Source of the DNA: Saccharibacillus alkalitolerans
GTDB taxonomy: Bacteria; Bacillota; Bacilli; Paenibacillales; Paenibacillaceae
Direction of reading: 5' to 3'
DNA: 64,000 nt
Assembly: GCF_011090185.1 (NCBI RefSeq)
Contig: NZ_JAAFGS010000003.1
Coordinates: forward strand, 434,001-498,000
Both the position numbers and the translations under genes were made by a program. Below, piece after piece: positions 35,668 through 47,020 of the stretch. The notes below the pieces were generated by a model, which was not told the origin of the DNA, made no database searches, and was given only the letters and a program-made list of their open reading frames with translations. Within the stretch, counting starts at the first letter, position 1. Every line of letters starts with the position of its first letter.

Positions 35668-36747
35668 TCAAGCTTCCTTGATCCGCTCGACCATTACCGA
35701 CAGCCTGCTGGACAAATCGATTTCGTAGGGCTGGACCCTTGCGCCTTCCGCATCCTCGATCACTCTTACGATCGGCCGGTTAGGCGTCTTCGGCGGCACG
35801 CTCGTCACGACGCCGGTCTCGCCGGTGCTCAGTTTGACCGTCAAGCCGACCGGGTAAAGAGCCACTTTATCGCGGAACACTTCCAGCTTGCGTTGATCGT
35901 ACTGGATACAGGAACCGCCGTAAAGAATGTCCACCGCTTCATGCGGCAGCATTCCCCGTCGGTACACCCGATTGGTCGTCATGGCGTCATAGGAATCCGT
36001 GATGGCGATCCACTTGGCAAAATCGTGAATTTCGCCGCCCTGGATTCCCCGCGGATAACCGCTCCCGTCGAGCCGCTCATGATGCTGAAAAGCGCAATGC
36101 GCGGCCAGCAGCGGCACGAACGGCTCGTCTTTCAAGATGGCAAAGCCGTGTTCCGTATGCCGCTTCATTTCCTCGAATTCCTCGTCGCTCAGCCTGCCCG
36201 GCTTCAGCAGCACTTCCGGGGGGATCCGCGTTTTGCCGATATCGTGCAGCATGGAGCCCATGCCCAGCGTGAACAGATCGTCTTTCGAATAGCCGGCCGC
36301 CATGCCCAGCGTCAGCGTGTACAGACATACGTTGAACGAGTGCGTATACAGATAATGATCCGTCGTATGAATATCGCCGAGCATGATCAGGACGTCTTCC
36401 CGGGAACCCAGATCGTTCAGGATTTCTTCGGTCATTTTGCGAAAACTGTAGCCCAGATGCGGATAAGAAATGCGTCCCATCGTATCGTTCATCATGCTGC
36501 GGTAGACCGTCCGAATCTGCTTGATCGCCTGGCGCCTCGTCTCGTCGGTCACCATTTCGGGCAGAACGATATCGTCGGTGATCTCGTCCCGGACATACAG
36601 CATATCGATCCCGAGATTCCCCAATCTGCGAAGAATCGAAACCGTCAGTTCGGCTCCTTCGGCGAGCAGCGTCAAGCCCTCTTCATTATAGATACGTTTG
36701 CCCAGCTTCATGCCGGGTTGTACTTGTCCGATCGACAGCAGGCGCAC
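35668..36747 (-). CDS. HD-GYP domain protein 1 (c-di-GMP phosphodiesterase type)
   Basis: The 359-residue protein has an N-terminal about 100-residue region (VQPGMKLGKRIYNEEG) and an HD-GYP domain with MLHDIGKTRIPPEVLLKPG, KRHTEHGF, HHERLDGSGYPRGI and AITDSYDAMT. HD-GYP enzymes break c-di-GMP. The start is best taken as a GTG at 36747, nine bases after GGAG, because the protein then lines up with the second HD-GYP protein of this window (38932-39987); an ATG five codons upstream has no ribosome binding site. The two proteins share the same domain layout and are paralogues. Confidence 0.88.
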   Translation of the reverse strand: MRLLSIGQVQPGMKLGKRIYNEEGLTLLAEGAELTVSILRRLGNLGIDMLYVRDEITDDIVLPEMVTDETRRQAIKQIRTVYRSMMNDTMGRISYPHLGYSFRKMTEEILNDLGSREDVLIMLGDIHTTDHYLYTHSFNVCLYTLTLGMAAGYSKDDLFTLGMGSMLHDIGKTRIPPEVLLKPGRLSDEEFEEMKRHTEHGFAILKDEPFVPLLAAHCAFQHHERLDGSGYPRGIQGGEIHDFAKWIAITDSYDAMTTNRVYRRGMLPHEAVDILYGGSCIQYDQRKLEVFRDKVALYPVGLTVKLSTGETGVVTSVPPKTPNRPIVRVIEDAEGARVQPYEIDLSSRLSVMVERIKEA

Positions 36748-36854
36748 AAACTTCCACTCCATTTAAGCCGTCTCGTAATCCGGATCCTGCGACTGACGCT
36801 CCCGGTGGCGAGGGCCGTTGATATTTTGACTTTTCAAACGCGCGATCCGGTTCT

Positions 36855-38291
36855 TCAAACCCGAATCCATCGGGAACATGAAGCCTCCCGCACGGCTCCC
36901 GGTCGTCCGAGCTCCATTCGCAGCAGGTCGCGCAGAAACTCGGGCAGCATGAACGTTTTGTCCGTTCCCCGGCTCAGCGATTCATAACCGGCTCCGAACG
37001 TGAACATATCCAGCGTGCTTACCCGGTATTCTTCGTCGGGCTCGATCGGACGGCTTTCCGTGCGGGCTTCCAGAATCCTCGAGTAAGGCGGCGCTTCCGG
37101 ATCGTAAAAAACGGTCAGCCCGTCGGCGCACAGCCCTCCCAGCCGTTCGCCGCGAAATCCGAAACCCGTCAGCTTTTTGCCCGTGTACTCCGGCAGCAGC
37201 GACTGCTCGAGGCTCCGTAAAATGTCGCTGCCGCGCAGCGTCACGACGCAGGGATTGATCGGCGACGGACACAGCGCATGCAGCATGCCTTCGGTAATTT
37301 CTCCCGCCGGAAGCGGGCCGAGCACCTGACCGGAATTGACGAGCGAGAATTCGCCTCCCGCAAAGCGGCGAACCGACTGGGCAAGCAAATTGCCGAGATC
37401 GGATTCCTTTTCGTAATCGACAGGCATCTCGCGCTCGGATACGGCAGCCACTCTCCGCATCCGCTCCGCCGCCTCTTCATGGTGCCGGGCAATCGCCCGG
37501 TCGATCCGGGCATCCGATACGGCTTCGTCCCCCATTTCGATCACCCCTGCTTCTGTCACTTCGCAGAAAGCGGAATCCTTACCCCGTTCGATGACGATTC
37601 GGCCGATGTGGCGGCCGAACTTGCCCGCGGCGCAGACGACGGTGCCGTCCACCACAATAGGCTCCGTCAGCAGATGATGCGTATGTCCGCCCAAGATCAG
37701 ATCGATTCCCTCGATCATTCCGGCGATCCGCTCGTCCGAGGCAAGCCCCAGATGCGACAGCAGCACGACGATATCGGCACGCTCTCGAAGCCTGTTTACC
37801 GACTGCTGCAAGCCGGCAAACGGATCGGACACTTCGACGCCGAGCAGCCGGTAAAAGTCCGAAAACGGCGCGGTCAGACCGAGCACTCCGATCCTGAAGC
37901 CTCCTTTTTCGATGACTGCCGATTCATCCAGCCAGTGCGGCAGGCTTCCGTCCGCCATCCGCACGTTGCCGCATACGACCGGACATTCCAATGAAGCGTA
38001 AATCTCTCCGAGCCGCTCCGGCGTGAACGTCAACCCTTCGTTATTGCCGATCGTCACGGCGTCATAGCCGGAAAGGTTCAAAATATCAACGTTGGCCGCA
38101 CCGAGACTGCCTTCGGTCTCGATCGCCATCCGATCCATATGGTCCCCTACGTCGAGCGTACATACCGGTTTTCCCTGAGCCTTTTCCTCGGCGATCCAGG
38201 CGGCGATCCGGCCCATCTGCTCAAAATGGCTGTGAAGATCGTTAGTATGCAGAATCGTCAGCGTATCTCTTTCTTCTGTCGTCGGGCTCAT
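36855..38291 (-). CDS. Bifunctional metallophosphatase/5'-nucleotidase (YunD-like)
   Basis: The 478-residue cytoplasmic-type protein (no signal peptide seen) has an N-terminal calcineurin-like domain with LHTNDLHSHF, DVGDHMDR, TIGNNEGLTF, LLSHLGLASDE and GGHTHHL, then a 5'-nucleotidase C domain with VNSGQVLGPL and TGFGFRGERL. In the third motif the usual GNHE reads GNNE, as I recall for YunD-type proteins. It would remove phosphate from nucleotides or related phosphoesters. Start ATG at 38291 with AAGGAGGAC. It lies between the two HD-GYP genes and is transcribed away from the second. Confidence 0.85.
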   Translation of the reverse strand: MSPTTEERDTLTILHTNDLHSHFEQMGRIAAWIAEEKAQGKPVCTLDVGDHMDRMAIETEGSLGAANVDILNLSGYDAVTIGNNEGLTFTPERLGEIYASLECPVVCGNVRMADGSLPHWLDESAVIEKGGFRIGVLGLTAPFSDFYRLLGVEVSDPFAGLQQSVNRLRERADIVVLLSHLGLASDERIAGMIEGIDLILGGHTHHLLTEPIVVDGTVVCAAGKFGRHIGRIVIERGKDSAFCEVTEAGVIEMGDEAVSDARIDRAIARHHEEAAERMRRVAAVSEREMPVDYEKESDLGNLLAQSVRRFAGGEFSLVNSGQVLGPLPAGEITEGMLHALCPSPINPCVVTLRGSDILRSLEQSLLPEYTGKKLTGFGFRGERLGGLCADGLTVFYDPEAPPYSRILEARTESRPIEPDEEYRVSTLDMFTFGAGYESLSRGTDKTFMLPEFLRDLLRMELGRPGAVREASCSRWIRV

Positions 38292-38566
38292 AGAGGCCGT
38301 CCTCCTTCGGACCATGCATCCTGTGCGGCGGCGATTCTTTTCTGATCGACGCGCCGCGAAATCGCCTTCGCTTCAAAATCCAATCATAAAGCCATATCCG
38401 GAAACGCACAAGCGAATTTCCGAGCCCTATGCAAGTATTTTAACATGCTTGCGACCCCTCCGAAAGAACAAGCGATTCGTATGCCGCAAATTATCGGCAG
38501 CTCGCTTATAAGCTGTTATGAAAATAAAGGATTATCTGCACCTGCATGATAATTTTGTCTGGTAGA

Positions 38567-38594
38567 TTGCGCCAAGACCCTAATGAATTATGAT
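38567..38594 (+). promoter_or_regulatory. Promoter for the HD-GYP 2 leader RNA
   Basis: TTGCGC (38567-38572), 16 bases, TATGAT (38589-38594). The predicted start near 38601 is exactly where the first hairpin of the leader RNA begins. The bases before it (38292-38560) hold no gene I can support. Confidence 0.5.
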
Positions 38595-38600
38595 ATATTG

Positions 38601-38895
38601 AGAGGGCAACCTCATCCGAACGTAAGGCTCTGTACGGCAAACAAATCGGACAGATTCTGCCGATATACGAATCAGAGGGACCTTGTGCGTTTGAGTAGGT
38701 AGACCTCGATCCTTTATCCTCGCCCATGGAGGACTTTATCAGCGGTGAACGCGGCGTTCGTCGCTGCCCGACTCGCTAAAGGATCGTAACCCGCAAACGC
38801 GGTCGAGGGTTCAGATCGCATAGATCTGCAAAACAACAAGAGATCTGGAGAATGAAGGAACGAACGGTCTCGATCGCTTCGTTCCTTCATTCTCC
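38601..38895 (+). ncRNA. Highly structured leader RNA of the HD-GYP 2 gene (class unknown)
   Basis: By eye I find several helices in order: GAGG-GCAA-CCTC, a GNRA tetraloop hairpin (38602-38613); a long irregular helix AAGG-CTCTG with CAGAG-gga-CCTT (38624-38632 and 38673-38684), extendable by ACG/CGT, and closing an ATCGG/CCGAT hairpin; a closing helix CGATCCTTTA with TAAAGGATCG (38707-38716 and 38777-38786) that encloses TCCTC/GAGGA (38717-38733) and CAGCG-gt-GAAC/GTTC-gt-CGCTG (38740-38766), a three-way junction; CAGATC/GATCTG (38812-38828); and a perfect 18-base-pair hairpin (38847-38864 with 38878-38895). I do not recognise a known riboswitch class. Confidence 0.5.
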
Positions 38896-38931
38896 CCGGC
38901 ATTCGTTCGTTATAGAAAGGGGACATCGCTT

Positions 38932-39987
38932 TTGAAAGTTCACGTTACCGATCTTAAACCCGGCGACCGCTTGATCGCCGACACCTTCAACAGGCACGGC
39001 GTGCATATTCTCGCCAAAGGCACGGCGCTGCACGATGCGGAAATCGCGCGGCTGGTTCAGCACAGCATCGACTATGTCGAAGTTCATCCGAATGCGGAGG
39101 ACGAGACATCCGCCGCCAACTCCGCAGCTTACTTCTTCCCGGAAATCAAATCGACGTTCGACGACGCCATCGTCATGTTCGAGTCGCTGTTCCATGAGTC
39201 GATGACGACGGGCACCTTCAACAGCGAGCTCGTCGAAGACATCATGCAGCCCCTGTTCAACGTACTGGCTTCCCAAAAAGATGCCGTCGCGCTGCTTCTG
39301 CTGCTCAATCGCGATGCCAACTATACCTACGTTCATTCCATGCAGGTCGGCATGCTGTCTTACTATCTCGCTCTGTGGCTCGGCCACCCGCATGACGAAG
39401 CTTCCGCCATCTGTCAGGCCGGCTACCTGCACGATATCGGAAAGTCGACCATTCCCGGCGAAATTCTGAACAAGCCGGGCAAACTCACCCGCGAAGAATA
39501 CGAAGTCGTGAAAATGCATACCGTCAACGGTTACGAAATCATCCGCAATTCGCTCGGCGATACGATTGCGGCCACGGCCGCTCTGCAGCATCACGAGCGC
39601 TGCGACGGAAGCGGCTACCCTTACGGAATCAAGGAAGAAGAAATGCATCCCTGGTCGCGTATCATCGCCGTGGCGGATGTGTACAGCGCGATGACCAGCA
39701 ACCGCGTCTATCAGGACAAGCAGGAATTGATTAACGTGCTGAAGGAACTGTACGCGCTGAGCTTCGGTCAGCTGTCCGCGGAGCCGACCCATACTTTCAT
39801 CCGCAATATGCTTCCTTACTTCATTAATAAAAAGGTACGCCTTACGAACGGCGAACTCGGTTATATCGTCATGAACCACCCGACCGACTTCTTCCGTCCG
39901 CTCGTACGCGTCAGCGACCGGTTCGTCGATCTCTCCCTCGAACATGACCTCGATATCGAAGAAGTGTTCTCCGACAACGAGACCTGA
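38932..39987 (+). CDS. HD-GYP domain protein 2 (c-di-GMP phosphodiesterase type)
   Basis: The 351-residue protein begins at a TTG (KVHVTDLKPGDRL follows) nine bases after AGAAAGGGGA. The HD-GYP motifs are YLHDIGKSTIPGEILNKPG, KMHTVNGYE, QHHERCDGSGYPYGI and AVADVYSAMT. N-terminal about 100 residues match those of HD-GYP protein 1. It should hydrolyse c-di-GMP, a messenger of motility and biofilm switching. There is no membrane or receiver domain, so the signal must reach it another way; a 331-base structured leader upstream may control its expression. Confidence 0.88.
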   Translation: MKVHVTDLKPGDRLIADTFNRHGVHILAKGTALHDAEIARLVQHSIDYVEVHPNAEDETSAANSAAYFFPEIKSTFDDAIVMFESLFHESMTTGTFNSELVEDIMQPLFNVLASQKDAVALLLLLNRDANYTYVHSMQVGMLSYYLALWLGHPHDEASAICQAGYLHDIGKSTIPGEILNKPGKLTREEYEVVKMHTVNGYEIIRNSLGDTIAATAALQHHERCDGSGYPYGIKEEEMHPWSRIIAVADVYSAMTSNRVYQDKQELINVLKELYALSFGQLSAEPTHTFIRNMLPYFINKKVRLTNGELGYIVMNHPTDFFRPLVRVSDRFVDLSLEHDLDIEEVFSDNET

Positions 39988-40023
39988 TCTTCCGGCAGGC
40001 GAATCCTTTGCTGCGCCGCAGCA

Positions 40024-40061
40024 GAAAAAACACGTATCCGCTTTAAGCGAATACGTGTTTT
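40024..40061. terminator. Bidirectional terminator
   Basis: AAAAACACGTAT...ATACGTGTTTTT with an inner CGC/GCG, placed between the convergent HD-GYP 2 gene and the next minus-strand gene. Confidence 0.88.
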
Positions 40062-40069
40062 TGAGTTTG

Positions 40070-40639
40070 TTATTTTTTCAATACCAGCTTGACCGTCGAA
40101 CTGCTGACCGTGTCGTCTTTGGAAGCGACGTAACGGTTAAGCAGCTTCTGCGACTGAATCATCGCGCTCGGCGTCTCCGTCCCCGTTTCTTTCCAGTAGC
40201 CTTGAAGCAGTTCATGCAGATTGCCGTACTTGCCCGCCCCTTCCGCCAGGAAGAAATAAGCGACTTCGGTACCGCGCGGCTTCAAGTGGCGTTCCGCCCG
40301 GCTGTTCGGATCGTACGTGCACACTTCGATCTCTCCGCCGCGATTCACCCCGCCGAATGCGGTCATGACGGATTTCCCCTGCTCCGAGAAGGCGGAAAGC
40401 GTCATTTGCAAAATGACCAAAATCCGGTCGTACGGCGTGCCTTCCTCCAGCAGACCGGATATATGCTTTGCGATGACCTCGCGCGCTTCGCGGTCTCCGC
40501 CGGCCGTCGCCACGAATTCTTGTTCTCCGACTCTCACCACATGCTCTTCCGGCTGCGGCGTATTTTCCGAACCGGCGGCGCTGCTATCGCTCATCACGGT
40601 TATAAAGTTCTCTTTTGCGATTACGGAAACGAAGCTCAT
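40070..40639 (-). CDS. Hypothetical protein, possible Ntn-hydrolase-like fold
   Basis: The 189-residue soluble protein begins MSFVSVIAKENFITVMSDS. The opening strand-turn-strand (VSVI..NFITVMSD) followed by a mixed beta/alpha core recalls proteasome-type N-terminal nucleophile proteins of Firmicutes, but there is no free N-terminal Thr/Ser/Cys that I can assign as a nucleophile. Later segments (EVAYFFLAEGAGKYGNLHELL) are soluble. Start ATG with AGGAGGAG. The gene stands alone between two terminators or structured gaps. No function is assigned. Confidence 0.55.
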   Translation of the reverse strand: MSFVSVIAKENFITVMSDSSAAGSENTPQPEEHVVRVGEQEFVATAGGDREAREVIAKHISGLLEEGTPYDRILVILQMTLSAFSEQGKSVMTAFGGVNRGGEIEVCTYDPNSRAERHLKPRGTEVAYFFLAEGAGKYGNLHELLQGYWKETGTETPSAMIQSQKLLNRYVASKDDTVSSSTVKLVLKK

Positions 40640-40664
40640 TTTCTATACTCCTCCTTCTCTATGC

Positions 40665-40788
40665 GCGTACGCGAATTCATTGCGGCAGCAGCGGATCGAA
40701 GCTCAGTCGGCCGCCCGATGCCGCATGCGCTCTGCGAACTCTATTCCGTGCCCGGCACGGAGAGCCCGCCGCGCGATTCGCGTACGCG
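40665..40788. repeat. Distant 13-base inverted repeat in the leader of the 40070-40639 gene
   Basis: CGCGTACGCGAAT (40665-40677) is the exact reverse complement of ATTCGCGTACGCG (40776-40788), 98 bases apart. Between them lies CCGTGCC/GGCACGG (about 40747-40761). The gap 40640-41069 contains no gene I can support; the second half (40800-41069) shows no clear element besides a GGGGAG ribosome binding site for the next gene. Confidence 0.5.
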
Positions 40789-41069
40789 TCGTAAGCCAAT
40801 TAATTCGCGGACTGCGGTCTTTTTTCCTGCCTGCTTCTCAGAATTAAAAGAAAACGTCAGCTGTTCCAGTATACCAGACGGAACCGGACTCGGGCGAGTC
40901 AAAAAAGAGACCGAACTGGGGAAACAAGAAGATATTAGGGCGATCGCTATCTTTTTCTTCGTGCTCTTCCGCAAACATGAGCTAATATGGAGCTGACCGC
41001 TTGAATGCCCAATGCCTGTCGGCGATTTTGAACGCGTATACAACCTTAAAAACAGAGGGGAGTATCACT

Positions 41070-41459
41070 ATGGGTTCTTTTTTCAAAACCTTGCTCGATC
41101 GTAACCCGTCTCCTGCCGTTCAAGCTTATCCTGCAGCCGAAGCGGGGCTCGAAGCCTCAGAAGCGGAAAGCCCTGCGCTCGAAGAAGCCAAAGCGCCTGG
41201 CGGCCGGTATGTGCAGGGAAGCGAACCCGCCGGAATCGATCATTTCGGCGTCCTTCGGCAGGCAGGCGGCGTATTTGAACCATCGGCATTCTCTACATAT
41301 TCGTCCGTGCAGCTGTACGGCCTACTCGAAGCCGCGGCGGCTGTTCTCGGTCTCGTCCCTACCCCAGGGGCCGGAAGAGCGCGCAGAATGGTCGAAAGTT
41401 ATATGGAAAACTTGCGCGGCTCCGCCCTCGGCGAAGCGACCAAAGGCGAAATCCGATAA
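41070..41459 (+). CDS. Hypothetical protein, Ala/Glu-rich
   Basis: A 129-residue protein. I take the ATG at 41070, seven bases after AGAGGGGAG, rather than the open frame upstream. The first 55 residues are Ala, Pro and Glu-rich and look disordered; the C-terminal half holds two helices (VQLYGLLEAAAAVLGLV and RARRMVESYMENLRG). No membrane segment, signal peptide or known motif. It is bracketed by its own terminator. No function is suggested. Confidence 0.6.
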   Translation: MGSFFKTLLDRNPSPAVQAYPAAEAGLEASEAESPALEEAKAPGGRYVQGSEPAGIDHFGVLRQAGGVFEPSAFSTYSSVQLYGLLEAAAAVLGLVPTPGAGRARRMVESYMENLRGSALGEATKGEIR

Positions 41460-41469
41460 AGACCGCGCA

Positions 41470-41501
41470 AAAAAGAGGCGAACCCTGGGGTTCGCCTCTT
41501 T
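41470..41501. terminator. Bidirectional terminator before sufB end
   Basis: AAAGAGGCGAACCC-TG-GGGTTCGCCTCTTT; ends the hypothetical gene (plus) and the suf operon (minus), which converge. Confidence 0.88.
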
Positions 41502-41532
41502 GCCGTAAGCGGTTCGTCCGGAAGCCGACGGC

Positions 41533-42930
41533 TTAACCGATCGAGCCTTCCATCTCGAATTTGATCAAACGGTTCATTTCGACCGCGTATTCCATCGGCA
41601 GTTCCTTCGTGAACGGCTCGATGAAGCCCATAACGATCATCTGCGTCGCTTCGTTCTCGCTGAGGCCGCGGCTCATCAGGTAGAAGAGCTGGTCTTCGGA
41701 TACCTTCGATACCGTCGCTTCGTGCTCCAGCGTCACGTCGTCGTTCAGAATCTCGTTGTACGGGATCGTATCGGACGTGGACTGGTTGTCGAGAATGAGC
41801 GTGTCGCACTTGATGTTCGACTTGGCGCCCGTCGCCTTGCGGCCGAACGAGGCGAGGCCTTGATACGTCACCTTGCCGCCGTGTTTGCTGATCGACTTGG
41901 AGATGATCGTCGACGTCGTGTCCGGAGCCAGGTGGATCATTTTCGCGCCAGCGTGCTGGTGCTGGTCTTTGCCGGCTACCGCGATCGACAGGACGGAGCC
42001 TTTCGCGCCGCGTCCTTTGAGAACAACGGCCGGATATTTCATGGTGAGCTTGGAGCCGATGTTGCCGTCGACCCATTCCATATTGGCGTTCTCTTCCGCA
42101 ACCGCGCGCTTCGTCACGAGGTTGTAGATGTTGGACGACCAGTTTTGGATCGTCGTGTAGCGGACGCGCGCGTCCTTCTTCACGATGATTTCGACGACCG
42201 CGCTGTGCAGCGAGTTCGTGCCGTAGACCGGTGCCGTGCAGCCTTCGACGTAGTGCACGAAGCTGCCTTCGTCGGCGATGATCAGCGTGCGTTCGAACTG
42301 GCCCATGTTCTCCGAGTTGATGCGGAAGTAAGCCTGCAGAGGCACTTCGCACTTCACGCCTTTCGGCACGTAGATGAAGCTGCCGCCGGACCATACGGCG
42401 CTGTTCAGTGCCGCGAACTTATTGTCGGAAGGCGGAATGACTTTGGCGAAATGCTCTCTCAGAATTTCCGGGTGCTCTCTCAGCGCCGTGTCGGTATCCA
42501 TGAAGATGACGCCCTGGTCTTCCAGTTCCTTCTGCATATTGTGGTAGACGACTTCGGATTCGTACTGCGCCGAGACGCCGGCGAGGAACTTCTGTTCCGC
42601 TTCCGGAATGCCCAGTTTGTTGAACGTTTCCTTGATTTCGCTCGGAACTTCCTCCCACGTTTTGCTCTGTCCTTCGGACGGCTTGACGTAGTATTGAATA
42701 TCGTTAAAGTCGAGTTCGCTCAGATCGCCGCCCCAAGTCGGCATCGGCATCTTTTCGAACTGTTCGAAAGCTTTCAAACGGAACTCCAGCATCCATTCCG
42801 GCTCGTTTTTCATTTTCGAAATGGAAGTGACGATTTCCTTAGTCAAGCCTTTGCCGCTCTGGTAAATGGACTTGTGCTCGTCGCGGAAGCCGTACTGGTA
42901 CTCGTCGCTGATCGGTGCTTGTTTAGCCAT
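41533..42930 (-). CDS. sufB: Fe-S cluster assembly scaffold SufB
   Basis: The 465-residue SufB is the last gene of the operon. It shows the conserved beta-helix core ([19 protein letters not shown] in part, [17 protein letters not shown] in part) and the C-terminal block [18 protein letters not shown] common to SufB and SufD. SufB with SufC and SufD forms the SufBC2D scaffold that builds and hands over Fe-S clusters. It follows sufU by 18 bases. Length and motifs are as in B. subtilis SufB (465). Confidence 0.97.
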   Translation of the reverse strand: MAKQAPISDEYQYGFRDEHKSIYQSGKGLTKEIVTSISKMKNEPEWMLEFRLKAFEQFEKMPMPTWGGDLSELDFNDIQYYVKPSEGQSKTWEEVPSEIKETFNKLGIPEAEQKFLAGVSAQYESEVVYHNMQKELEDQGVIFMDTDTALREHPEILREHFAKVIPPSDNKFAALNSAVWSGGSFIYVPKGVKCEVPLQAYFRINSENMGQFERTLIIADEGSFVHYVEGCTAPVYGTNSLHSAVVEIIVKKDARVRYTTIQNWSSNIYNLVTKRAVAEENANMEWVDGNIGSKLTMKYPAVVLKGRGAKGSVLSIAVAGKDQHQHAGAKMIHLAPDTTSTIISKSISKHGGKVTYQGLASFGRKATGAKSNIKCDTLILDNQSTSDTIPYNEILNDDVTLEHEATVSKVSEDQLFYLMSRGLSENEATQMIVMGFIEPFTKELPMEYAVEMNRLIKFEMEGSIG

Positions 42931-42948
42931 GTTGATTCCTCCCTTTCG

Positions 42949-45885
<2,937 letters not shown>

Positions 45886-45918
45886 AATCGGTGTTCCTCC
45901 TTCCGTTCCTCGATTTTA

Positions 45919-46707
45919 TTAAGCTTCCTGCTCTTGGCCGACCGTCTCGTCGGTAATGCCCAGTTCTTCCTTGATCCAATCGTAGCCGTCCTGCTCCAGA
46001 CGCGCCGCCAGTTCCGGTCCGCCCGACTTGACGATCCGTCCCTGCATCATGACGTGCACGAAGTCCGGCGTGATATAGTTCAGCAGACGCTGATAGTGGG
46101 TAATGATCAGGAAACCGCGATCTTCGGATCTCATCTGGTTCACGCCCGCCGCAACGATGCGCAGGGCGTCGATGTCCAGACCGGAGTCGATTTCGTCGAG
46201 AATGACGACTTTCGGATCGAGCATCATCATTTGCAGAATTTCGTTCCGTTTTTTCTCGCCGCCGGAGAACCCTTCGTTCAGGTAGCGGTGCATGAATTCC
46301 GGATTCATTTCGAGTCCTTTCATGCTGCCTTCCATTTGACGGATGAATTTGATCAGCGAGATTTCGTTGCCTTCGCCGCGGCGGGCATTGATGGCGCTGC
46401 GCAGGAAGTCGGAATTCGTGACGCCCGCGATTTCGCTCGGATACTGCATCGCGAGGAAGAGTCCCGCCAGCGCGCGCTCGTCGACTCCCATCTCCAGCAG
46501 GTCTTCGCCGTTCAGCGTCGCCGTTCCTTCGGTTACTTCATACTTCGGATGTCCCATCAGCGCGGAAGCCAGCGTACTTTTGCCGGTACCGTTCGGTCCC
46601 ATGATCGCATGGATTTCCCCGCCGTTCATCTCCAGATTGATGCCTTTCAAGATTTCTTTGCCTTCGATCTCCGCTTTGAGTCCTTCGATGACGAATTTAG
46701 TTGCCAT
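45919..46707 (-). CDS. sufC: Fe-S cluster assembly ATPase SufC
   Basis: The 262-residue ABC-type ATPase shows Walker A GPNGTGKST (about 38-46), the unusual SufC signature FSGGEKKRNEI, Walker B VVILDEIDSGLD and the switch His region IITHYQRLL. It powers the SufBC2D complex. It is the first gene of the operon; the promoter TTGAGA-17-TATAAT is 80-115 bases upstream and is overlapped by a PerR-type box. Confidence 0.97.
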   Translation of the reverse strand: MATKFVIEGLKAEIEGKEILKGINLEMNGGEIHAIMGPNGTGKSTLASALMGHPKYEVTEGTATLNGEDLLEMGVDERALAGLFLAMQYPSEIAGVTNSDFLRSAINARRGEGNEISLIKFIRQMEGSMKGLEMNPEFMHRYLNEGFSGGEKKRNEILQMMMLDPKVVILDEIDSGLDIDALRIVAAGVNQMRSEDRGFLIITHYQRLLNYITPDFVHVMMQGRIVKSGGPELAARLEQDGYDWIKEELGITDETVGQEQEA

Positions 46708-46786
46708 ATTCAGCGTCCCTCCAGAAATATAATAGTGAATCCGTGATGTCCTCTAATCAAAACTCTAATCAAAAATAATTATAATC

Positions 46787-46823
46787 TTATAATGATTATA
46801 AACTGATTATCGCTGATTCTCAA
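46787..46823 (-). promoter_or_regulatory. suf operon promoter with overlapping PerR-type box
   Basis: On the minus strand TTGAGA (46818-46823), 17 bases, TATAAT (46795-46800). The sequence TTATAATCATTATAA (46787-46801) is an exact 7-1-7 palindrome and equals the published PerR consensus TTATAATNATTATAA; it contains the whole -10. Further Fur-type half-sites (GATAATCA, GATTATAATTA) flank it. The rest of the gap up to 46935 is AT-rich without a supported gene. Confidence 0.75.
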
Positions 46824-46935
46824 TCCATTTTACCCGAATTTATTTTTCAGTTCAACGAATCGACATATATTTAAAAATTTAAACGTGTAACTAATGAATT
46901 TTGTGCAACCATTTGTATGACGAAATTTCTCTTTC

Positions 46936-46970
46936 AAAAGCAAAAGCCCGGTCTGAATCAGACCGGGCTT
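46936..46970 (-). terminator. Terminator after dps
   Basis: AAGCCCGGTCTG-ATT-CAGACCGGGCTT then TTGCTTTTG on the minus strand, about 50 bases past the dps stop. Confidence 0.85.
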
Positions 46971-47020
46971 GCTGTATGAATCCGGCAGCGCCGGAGATCG
47001 GAATCTTGTTGATACGGTTC

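Noticed and set aside
38601-38720. A c-di-GMP-I (GEMM) riboswitch in the HD-GYP leader
   Set aside because: The region has GNRA-loop and GTAGGTAG strings that recall GEMM, but lacks the GACGCAAAGC core and its pairing, so I did not call it.
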